Source: a virus. From it: a DNA stretch of 21,765 nt. A program made the translations under genes and the position numbers. The notes under the pieces were generated by a model, which saw only the letters and a list, made by a program, of their open reading frames with translations, was not told the origin of the DNA and searched no databases. The stretch spans positions 1 through 21,765 of the IMG/VR virus record IMGVR_UViG_3300004805_000042. One strand, given 5' to 3'. Shown here piece after piece: positions 13,410 through 19,045 of this stretch. Numbering within the stretch: the stretch's first letter is position 1; each line of letters begins with the position of its first letter.

Positions 13410-13820
13410 ATGGCAAACGTCGTTTACACCGAGTTCCTGAATTCTCTTCTCGATCTGAATCCTTCAATCGACTTCGACACCGACACGTTGAAGGTCGCAA
13501 TGGTGACGTCGGCCTACACGCCGAGCGCGGCTCACCAATTCTTCTCGAGCGTCGCGGGCGTTGTTGGCACGCCGCAAACGCTCACGTCGCCTTCGGTGAC
13601 CGCTGGCGTGTTCGACGCGGCCGACGCAACGTTCACCGCCGTTGCGGCGGGATCAACCGTCGTCGGGCTCGTGCTCTACAAAGACACGGGCGTTGCAGGC
13701 ACCTCGCCCCTGATCGCGTTCATTGACTCGGTGGCGTCGGGTCTCCCGGTCGCGACCAACGGCGGCAACATTGTGATCGCGTGGGATAACGGCGCGAACA
13801 AGATCCTGAAGGTGGGCTGA
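13410..13820 (+). CDS. Phage structural protein of the MANVVY...Y-T-P family (136 aa)
   Basis: The opening MANVVYTEFLNSLLDL, then DTDTLKVAMVTSAYTPS, a central beta-rich part, VVGLVLYKDTGVAGTSPLIA and the terminal VIAWDNGANKILKVG reproduce the layout of a widespread phage protein family found among head and tail genes, often annotated as a hypothetical structural or tail-fibre-associated protein. GAAAGGG precedes the start by eight bases. It is followed by another small gene after two bases. Exact virion position is unknown. Confidence 0.75.
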   Translation: MANVVYTEFLNSLLDLNPSIDFDTDTLKVAMVTSAYTPSAAHQFFSSVAGVVGTPQTLTSPSVTAGVFDAADATFTAVAAGSTVVGLVLYKDTGVAGTSPLIAFIDSVASGLPVATNGGNIVIAWDNGANKILKVG

Positions 13821-13822
13821 TC

Positions 13823-14074
13823 ATGGCGGCCCCTTACTGGCTCTTTGTCGAGTCGAACTCTCAAGAGGTCGGCCCGATCGCTCCCGAGTTCGGCTCCCTC
13901 GAAGCGGCCGCGAATGCGGCGGCCGCACGCTCGGACAATATTCGAGCGGTGTCGGGCTCGGGCGATTTCCTCTCGAAATGGCGCGTTCGCCCTGTGAACG
14001 ATCCGTCTCTCGACGAGAGCGAGATCGCAGCATGGGAAGCTCTCGCGACGATCAACGCGTTCACGACGTTCTGA
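13823..14074 (+). CDS. Small phage protein (83 aa)
   Basis: ATG 13823 lies two bases after the upstream stop, with AAGGTG about eight bases before it. The sequence begins MAAPYWLFVESNSQEVGPIA and continues with an Ala-rich helix (LEAAANAAAARS) and a strand FLSKWRVRPVND. No family is recognised. It lies among structural genes. Confidence 0.68.
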   Translation: MAAPYWLFVESNSQEVGPIAPEFGSLEAAANAAAARSDNIRAVSGSGDFLSKWRVRPVNDPSLDESEIAAWEALATINAFTTF

Positions 14075-14086
14075 AAGGCCCGCGCC

Positions 14087-14281
14087 ATGGCAAAGCCGAA
14101 GACCCTGATCATGGATCAGGTCACGAAGAAACTGATCGAGACCGGGATCACGGGCGCGGTTGTTCGCGTTCAAACCTCGATCACGCACGGGGTCTCACTC
14201 ACGCCCGCCGCCGCCCGCGCTCTCGCGAAGCGGCTTCGTCAACTCGCGGATCAACTCGATCCGCAACCGCAAGAGGGTTGA
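14087..14281 (+). CDS. Small basic phage protein (64 aa)
   Basis: GAAAGG lies eight bases before ATG 14087. Strands (TLIMDQVTKKLIETGITGAV) are followed by a basic helix (AAARALAKRLRQLADQL). No family is recognised; the helix could mediate assembly contacts or nucleic-acid binding. It sits three bases before the next structural gene. Confidence 0.68.
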   Translation: MAKPKTLIMDQVTKKLIETGITGAVVRVQTSITHGVSLTPAAARALAKRLRQLADQLDPQPQEG

Positions 14282-14284
14282 ACC

Positions 14285-15073
14285 ATGGCGATCACAACGG
14301 TTGATCTTCTCGTCGCGGCCGCGAAGCAAGTTCGCCCCTTCTACAAGGCTTCGGCTACGTCGAAGGGCGCGGGCTCGTATCACTCGCTTTGGACTGTAGC
14401 GGGCTTGCCTGGCGCGGGCGCGGCGGCGGGTACGGCGGCGGGTGCCGCATGCACGAACGCCACGGTCGGCGCGCACTCATTCACCGATCCAGGCGGGGCA
14501 AACCTTGCTTACCTGGCGGCGCTCGAACTCGCGGGCGCGACACAAGGGAATTTCATTCTCTACGATCGCCTTGTTCACACGGCGACGCTCTCGGGCACTG
14601 TCACGACGGCGCAAACCGTGAACTCGGCGGCGCTCACGCGGTACACGACGGGTGAAGACGTCGAATGCTTCCTCGAGTTCTACTCGCCGACGGGCGCGAC
14701 GGCGGTCACCGCGACGATCTCTTACACGAACGAGGCGGGCACCGCTGGCCGAACGGGCTCGGCGGCCGTCGTCGCGACCACGGTCGCGGGTCAGTTGATC
14801 CCGGTCACGCTTCAAGCGGGCGACAAGGGCGTTCGCTCGGTGCAAAGCGTGACCCTCTCGGCGAGCACGCTCACCGCTGGCAACTTTGGAATCACTCTCG
14901 TTCGTCGTCTCGCGCACGTTCCGAACATGGTCGCGAACATCGGCGCGACGCTCGACTTCGGCGACACGGGGCTTCCGCAAATCGTCGCGGGCGCGTGCCT
15001 GGGGTTCATGGTGCTTTGCACCGCGACGAACACGGGCGTTGTCACGGGTTCAATCAAGACCGCCGAAGGGTAA
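14285..15073 (+). CDS. Phage structural protein with SLW-AGLPGAG N-terminus (262 aa)
   Basis: Recognisable segments of a common phage virion protein family: YHSLWTVAGLPGAGA, GNFILYDRLVHTATLSGT, AQTVNSAALTRYTTGEDVEC, ISYTNEAGTAGRTG and LQAGDKGVRSVQSVTLSA. The protein is beta-rich with low charge, as expected for an exposed virion component. Family members are generally annotated only as phage structural or minor tail proteins. AGAGGG precedes ATG 14285. Virion location is inferred. Confidence 0.72.
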   Translation: MAITTVDLLVAAAKQVRPFYKASATSKGAGSYHSLWTVAGLPGAGAAAGTAAGAACTNATVGAHSFTDPGGANLAYLAALELAGATQGNFILYDRLVHTATLSGTVTTAQTVNSAALTRYTTGEDVECFLEFYSPTGATAVTATISYTNEAGTAGRTGSAAVVATTVAGQLIPVTLQAGDKGVRSVQSVTLSASTLTAGNFGITLVRRLAHVPNMVANIGATLDFGDTGLPQIVAGACLGFMVLCTATNTGVVTGSIKTAEG

Positions 15074-15082
15074 GCTAGCCCT

Positions 15083-16315
15083 ATGGCGAACCCGTTCAGA
15101 TACCCATTCCCCGGGCGAGCGGGTCGCACGGGCCGAATCGGCAAGGCTCGAACGGGCGTCGGCTTGCTCTCGCCGTTCGTCAACGGCGGGGCAACGCAAG
15201 CGGGCGAAGACGTATTTCGCTCGGGTGTCTTCGGTGTCGTAGTCGTCGGAAACCAAACCGTCTCGCCGAACGGACTCGCGATCCCGGTCTCGTTCGGCTC
15301 GCCTACGGTTCAGGCAACCGCGACCGTTGCACCGAGCGGGCTCGCGATCCCGATCTCGCTCGGCGCACCGACGCTCACCGCGAACGCGACCGTTTCGCCG
15401 AACGGGCTCGCCGTACCTCTCACGCTCGGCGCGCCGTCGGTGCAACCGGGCTCGGTGACCGTCTCGCCGAACGGCATTGCGATCCCGGTTTCGTTCGGCT
15501 CGCCGACTGTCACACAACCCACGCTCATTCAACCGAACGGGATCGCCGTACCTCTCACGCTCGGCGCGCCGTCGGTGCAACCGGGCTCGGTGAACGTGTC
15601 GCCGAACGGGCTCGCCCTGGCGGTGACCCTCGGCGCACCGACCCTCACCGCGACCGCGACCGTCTCGCCGAATGGCGTCGCGCTCCCGCTCGCGTTGGGC
15701 GCTCCTACGCTCACCGCGACCGCGACCGTTTCGCCGAACGGGGTCTCGATCCCGCTCTCGTTCGGTGCGGCGACGATCACCGCGCCCGCGCCTGGCGCGC
15801 TCACGATCTCGCCGAACGGTGTCGCGATCCCGATTACCTTCGGCGCGCCGTCGGTGCAACCGGGCTCGGTGAACATCGCACCGAACGGGCTCGCCGTTCC
15901 CCTGGCGCTCGGATCGCCGACGGTCACCGCCTCGAGAACGGTCTCGGTGAATGGCGTCGCGATCCCGATCACCTTCGGCGCGCCGTCGGTGCAACCGGGC
16001 TCGGTGAACATCGCACCGAACGGGGTCTCGATCCCGGTCTCGTTCGGCTCGCCTTCGGTGTCGGCGGCGTGGTTTGTGACCCCGAACGGGATCTCGATCC
16101 CGATCTCGTTCGGTGCGCCGTCGGTCTCGTCGATCGCTGGCGGGGCTCAAACGATCTCGGTGAACGGGCTTCGAATTCCGATCTCGTTTGGCTTGCTCGT
16201 GATCGCCGACCGCACAAACGAGCGCGAAGTGTATCTCGGGCCGCCCTTGGGTTTCCCGTCGAGTCGAGCTAGGAAGTCGATCGGCTTCGTTCCGAAACGA
16301 GGGAAATGGACTTGA
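15083..16315 (+). CDS. Tandem-repeat beta-rich virion or tail protein (410 aa)
   Basis: A 56-residue N-terminal part rich in Gly/Arg (PFRYPFPGRAGRTGRIG) is followed by 14 repeats of 22 to 26 residues, consensus VSPNGLAIPVSFGSPTV with a variable Thr/Ala linker, and a 40-residue basic C-terminus. Each repeat is predicted to be two beta strands, which suggests an elongated beta-solenoid or stacked fibre. The neighbourhood (between structural genes and the Mu F-like protein) suggests a virion surface or fibre protein; no database family is recognised. GTAAGC, including the previous TAA stop, lies seven bases before ATG 15083; the nearest ribosome-like site (GAAGGG) is farther than usual. The stop overlaps the next gene by ten bases. 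Confidence 0.75.
   Translation: MANPFRYPFPGRAGRTGRIGKARTGVGLLSPFVNGGATQAGEDVFRSGVFGVVVVGNQTVSPNGLAIPVSFGSPTVQATATVAPSGLAIPISLGAPTLTANATVSPNGLAVPLTLGAPSVQPGSVTVSPNGIAIPVSFGSPTVTQPTLIQPNGIAVPLTLGAPSVQPGSVNVSPNGLALAVTLGAPTLTATATVSPNGVALPLALGAPTLTATATVSPNGVSIPLSFGAATITAPAPGALTISPNGVAIPITFGAPSVQPGSVNIAPNGLAVPLALGSPTVTASRTVSVNGVAIPITFGAPSVQPGSVNIAPNGVSIPVSFGSPSVSAAWFVTPNGISIPISFGAPSVSSIAGGAQTISVNGLRIPISFGLLVIADRTNEREVYLGPPLGFPSSRARKSIGFVPKRGKWT
15251..16192 (+). repeat. Coding tandem repeats with exact duplications
   Basis: Fourteen repeats of about 68 bases. A 50-base block at 15409-15458 recurs exactly at 15544-15593, and a 54-base block at 15836-15889 recurs exactly at 15971-16024. Both pairs are offset by 135 bases (45 codons, two protein repeats). 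Confidence 0.88.
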
Positions 16316-17145
16316 TCACACAAGGCGCTTTCAAGGCGTTGGTTCAGTTGCACGCGGCGCGGGTGCGCGGTGTTCGGCTCCCTCGAATGGGCGCGCCCGA
16401 CGCGCAAGCTCGACGCTACTCGAGAGCCTTGAAGGGTCGGCTTCTCGCCGATGCGATGGCGCTCGTTCGCGCGAAGCTCGTTCCGAAGCTCGAGCGCATG
16501 ATCGAGCAATCGTCGCGGATCTCAGTTCGCACCGACGCCGACGAGATCGGGAACTCGCTCGACGAGATTCAAAACGAGTTTCTTTCGAAATGGTCGCGTC
16601 GCCGAATGGGCTCGCTCGTTCGCCCGGTCGCCGAAGAGATCGAGCGCTTTCAGGGCGCGCAACTGAACCGCACGCTACGCGAAGCGGTAGGCGTTGACGT
16701 TGTGGGTTCCGAGACCTGGCTCGAGTCGGCCGTCGACGAGTTCACGAGCGAGAACGTCGCCTTGATCAAGTCGATCCCGACGAGGTTCTTCGACGATCTA
16801 GAGACCAACTTGAAGCGGGAACTCGCCGACGGTGCCCGTTGGGAAGAACTGACCGGGATCATCGAAGAGCGCTATTCGGTCGCGCAATCGCGAGCCGAAC
16901 TGATCGCTCGAGATCAGGCGGGAAAGTTCTTCGGCGACCTGAACCGCGTTCGTCAAGAGGATCTCGGGATCAACCGCTTCACCTGGCGCACGATGCGAGA
17001 CAACCGCGTTCGAGAAGAGCACGAAACGCGGGACGGCGAATCGTTCACATGGAACGACCCGCCCGACGGTGAGACCCCGGGCGAGCCCGTCTTGTGCCGT
17101 TGCTACGCCGAGCCCGACCTTTCGGCATTGCTCGACGATCAGTGA
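16306..17145 (+). CDS. Head morphogenesis protein, SPP1 gp7 / Mu F family
   Basis: 279 residues. The helical N-terminal two thirds lead into the conserved C-terminal domain: AELIARDQAGKFFGDLNRVR at 198-216, FTWRTMRDNRVREEHETRDG at 225-244, FTWNDPP at 247-253 and the terminal cysteine motif PVLCRCYAEP at 261-270. This family is a minor capsid protein that associates with the portal and is packaged into the prohead, in some phages delivered with the DNA. ATG 16306 overlaps the repeat gene by ten bases; GAGGG is only two bases before it, so TTG 16312 is a possible alternative start. Its stop overlaps the convergent small helix-turn-helix gene. Confidence 0.88.
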   Translation: MDLITQGAFKALVQLHAARVRGVRLPRMGAPDAQARRYSRALKGRLLADAMALVRAKLVPKLERMIEQSSRISVRTDADEIGNSLDEIQNEFLSKWSRRRMGSLVRPVAEEIERFQGAQLNRTLREAVGVDVVGSETWLESAVDEFTSENVALIKSIPTRFFDDLETNLKRELADGARWEELTGIIEERYSVAQSRAELIARDQAGKFFGDLNRVRQEDLGINRFTWRTMRDNRVREEHETRDGESFTWNDPPDGETPGEPVLCRCYAEPDLSALLDDQ

Positions 17146-17304
17146 ATCAGCGCGTAGACGTTCGGGCGGCGGCCCGACTTGTGCGCCCGCGTGCGCGTGC
17201 TCGAGATCTCGACGTCGGGCATTTCACGAAGAGCCCGCTTCACTGTCGCGGGGCTCATGCACCGCCCGGGCGAGGGTTGCGGCGGTCTTCGGCTTCGAGA
17301 GCAA
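17139..17304 (-). pseudogene. Small helix-turn-helix gene, frameshifted
   Basis: The frame from 17304 reads LLSKPKTAATLARAVH, the first half of a helix-turn-helix. The second half continues in another frame from 17258 as MSPATVKRALREMPDVEI, then a basic stretch and KSGRRPNVYALIH. Joined near 17256 they make a normal winged-helix-like domain of about 54 residues. So either the gene carries an indel or the sequence has an error at the GC-rich junction; only the 39-residue 3' part is an ATG-started frame. It directly follows the methyltransferase and may once have regulated it. Confidence 0.5.
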
Positions 17305-17313
17305 GGCAACGTT

Positions 17314-17775
17314 CTACGTATTTGCACGCATCGCAAGTTGAACTAGAGCTTCGGCGGCTTGAGCGGGGACCACTCCGTTACCCGTGAGTCGAAGTCGGTC
17401 CACCCGATAGGCCAACCCATGAGCCATTCGACGAATCGAGGGTTCAAGGTCCGGTCGTTTCTCAGAGACGACGCGCCATTTTTCGAACTCGTCGGGTCCA
17501 GGCGGGAACGTAAGGTCAACGCCGTTGGAGTCAAACACGGGCTCTTGCGCTCGAACTCGGCGGGTGACCCCGTGTCTTTCCAATCTCTCGCCGCCGCCGT
17601 CGGCCAGAGACGCACCGCGCGATCTGTAAGCGTCACGCCCGCGTGTCGACCGCTCTCGGTTGAATACGCTTCCGACCCCGACGCTTTCGAGTCTCCTACC
17701 GTCGCGGTAGGCCAGTATGAAGAGACGATCTCGGGAGTGACTGGCTCCAACGTCGGCCGCTCGGAAAGTGCCCAT
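17314..17775 (-). pseudogene. Displaced C-terminal part of the C5 methyltransferase (motifs VIII and X)
   Basis: A second frame contains AADVGASHSRDRLFILAYRDG, the C5-methyltransferase motif VIII region, then a variable target-recognition-like part, FPPGPDEFEKW, and near the end RLRLTGNGVVPAQAAEALVQL, the motif X helix. It joins to the upstream frame if one G is added to the GGG at 17774-17770 (W153 followed by GTFRAAD). The rebuilt enzyme would be about 305 residues, a normal size for a small phage enzyme. Translation by itself is unlikely because the frame's ATG has no ribosome site. Confidence 0.65.
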
Positions 17776-18230
17776 TCCGCATTGAACCCGAGCGAGGCAA
17801 GATCGGACAAGACGACTTCAAGTCCGCGTGTTCGGAGCGCGGCGACGTTTTCAATCGCGACCAATCCAGGGCGAACTTCGTCGAGAATTCGAACGTATTC
17901 CTTCCAAAGCCCGGATCGAGCCCCCCCGATTCCCGCTCGCTTCCCTGCGTTTGAAATGTCTTGGCACGGGAACCCGCCAGCGACGACGCCCACCAAACCG
18001 CGAAAGGGGCGTCCATCGAAGGAAGTAACATCCGTGAAAATAGGCGCTGGATCCAAGTGTCCCGTTTCCATGCGCGAAGCCAATAGCTCGACGGCATAGG
18101 CTTCCCTCTCGACGAAAGCGACGACTCGGCGAGCGACGCCAGCGAGTTCGAGCCCCATGTCGAGACCGCCGCCGCCGCTGAATAGACTGATCGAATTGAA
18201 CTCGGAAGAATCCACATTATCACGCCCCAT
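17343..18230 (-). CDS. C5-cytosine DNA methyltransferase, probably split by a frameshift
   Basis: AAAGG precedes ATG 18230 by about eight bases. Motif I LFSGGGGLDMGLELAG (16-31) binds S-adenosylmethionine; motif IV GGFPCQDIS carries catalytic C89; motif VI is ENV at 127-129. After W153 this frame lacks motifs VIII and X, which are found in the overlapping frame at 17314-17775. Yet the rest of this frame is not random: WPTATVGDSKASGSEAY, the WPTAAARDWKD repeat and LNPRFVEWLMGWPIGWTDF are segments also seen in phage methyltransferase tails. So either this is an inactive, frameshifted enzyme or an alternative tail. The enzyme would methylate cytosine in a specific site and may shield phage DNA from restriction. 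The DNA here is less GC-rich than the flanking late genes, which suggests acquisition. Confidence 0.78.
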   Translation of the reverse strand: MGRDNVDSSEFNSISLFSGGGGLDMGLELAGVARRVVAFVEREAYAVELLASRMETGHLDPAPIFTDVTSFDGRPFRGLVGVVAGGFPCQDISNAGKRAGIGGARSGLWKEYVRILDEVRPGLVAIENVAALRTRGLEVVLSDLASLGFNAEWALSERPTLEPVTPEIVSSYWPTATVGDSKASGSEAYSTESGRHAGVTLTDRAVRLWPTAAARDWKDTGSPAEFERKSPCLTPTALTLRSRLDPTSSKNGASSLRNDRTLNPRFVEWLMGWPIGWTDFDSRVTEWSPLKPPKL

Positions 18231-18231
18231 T

Positions 18232-18248
18232 CTCTGAACCTTTCAGAG
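18232..18248. promoter_or_regulatory. Palindrome over the methyltransferase ribosome site
   Basis: CTCTGAA-N3-TTCAGAG is a perfect 7-base inverted repeat. On the minus strand the AAAGG ribosome site lies within it, just before ATG 18230. It could be an operator or an RNA hairpin that masks the site. Confidence 0.5.
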
Positions 18249-18261
18249 TTTCGATCTACAG

Positions 18262-18573
18262 TCAAACAGGTTTCTTGATCGAGAGGGCGCGGCACACTTC
18301 CGCACCGAGAAAGAGGTTCAAGAGCGAGAACGAGATCACGTTCGGCGAGAGATCGAGAACGCGCTCGAGCCTGGCGACCTCCCGATTCACCGAGCGGCGA
18401 ACGTTTTCGGCGGCGCTCACGAGCGCCTGAAGTTCGGGCGGCTCGGGCTTGAACCCGCCCGCGACGATCTTTTCAATCGAGCGGTGAACGGCTCGGAAGG
18501 TGAACACATGCCGCTTCGTCTCGTCGTCGACGAGTTCGAGCGAGTTCCGATAGGTGAATTCGAACGCGCTCAC
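18262..18573 (-). CDS. Small helical protein upstream of the methyltransferase (103 aa)
   Basis: GTG 18573 is chosen over GTG 18579 because GAGGTG lies five bases before it and it forms a GTGA overlap with the upstream stop. Begins VSAFEFTYRNSLELVDDETK; the middle (ELQALVSAAENVRRSVNREV) is helical, and a hydrophobic C-terminal stretch (VISFSLLNLFLGAEVC) may be buried or membrane-facing. No family is recognised. It is co-transcribed with the methyltransferase, 31 bases upstream of it. Confidence 0.68.
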   Translation of the reverse strand: MSAFEFTYRNSLELVDDETKRHVFTFRAVHRSIEKIVAGGFKPEPPELQALVSAAENVRRSVNREVARLERVLDLSPNVISFSLLNLFLGAEVCRALSIKKPV

Positions 18574-18920
18574 GCCCACACCTCACGGGCGGCGGCGCAT
18601 GCCTGGCGCACGGACTCGAGGATCTCGATCTTCTCGAAGGGGCGCGAGTGCGAGATCGACGAGGTGAACTCGGGCGCGGTTTCGAAGCGCTTCGTGTGCG
18701 TGCTCACGTAGGCGACGAAATCACCGACGCGAACCGTGAACGCGTAGGGGTCCGCGCCCGGTCCCGTGCTGAACGCTTCAACAACCGAGTAGCGGCGGCC
18801 GTCGATCTCGACTTCAGGCTTTGCGTTCGAGAACGCGGCCCGCGACGCCTGGCGCTTGTCGAAGTCGGCTTTCATTTCCGCGAGAATCGTTTCGGCGAGC
18901 GACGAAGTGTTTTTGTTCAT
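18570..18920 (-). CDS. Accessory protein from a leaderless-type promoter (116 aa)
   Basis: ATG 18920 is seven bases from a TTATCT -10 and has no Shine-Dalgarno. The N-terminus is helical (SLAETILAEMKADFDKRQAS), the centre beta-rich (VEIDGRRYSVVEAFSTG, YAFTVRVGDFVAYVSTHTK), the end helical (ILESVRQACAAAREVW). No family is recognised. It heads the minus-strand block containing the methyltransferase and so sets the timing of that block. Confidence 0.72.
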   Translation of the reverse strand: MNKNTSSLAETILAEMKADFDKRQASRAAFSNAKPEVEIDGRRYSVVEAFSTGPGADPYAFTVRVGDFVAYVSTHTKRFETAPEFTSSISHSRPFEKIEILESVRQACAAAREVWA

Positions 18921-18927
18921 GACGAAT

Positions 18928-18956
18928 AGATAAATCACTTCACCCCTAAGTGTCAA
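18928..18956 (-). promoter_or_regulatory. Leaderless-type sigma70 promoter, class I spacer
   Basis: Minus strand TTGACA (18951-18956), spacer cttaggggtgaagtgat, TTATCT (18928-18933), attcgtc, ATG 18920. One spacer base differs from the copies at 6376 and 9448. It should drive the four-gene methyltransferase block. Confidence 0.85.
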
Positions 18957-19045
18957 GAGAATCGAAAGCCTTTCGGTCGATTTCTAGGTTTACCGTTAGG
19001 TTTCGCACACTTGCGCGGGCATTCGAAACGCTCGATCCTGTGGGC

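Noticed and set aside
15050-16150. Minus-strand open frame of 366 codons with RRAERDRDR-type repeats
   Set aside because: It is the mirror of the tandem-repeat gene on the plus strand; its repetitiveness only reflects the plus-strand repeats.
17770-17776. Programmed -1 ribosomal frameshift in the methyltransferase
   Set aside because: The junction is GAATGGGCAC, which is not a classical X-XXY-YYZ slippery heptamer and has no obvious downstream pseudoknot, so a one-base deletion or read error is simpler.
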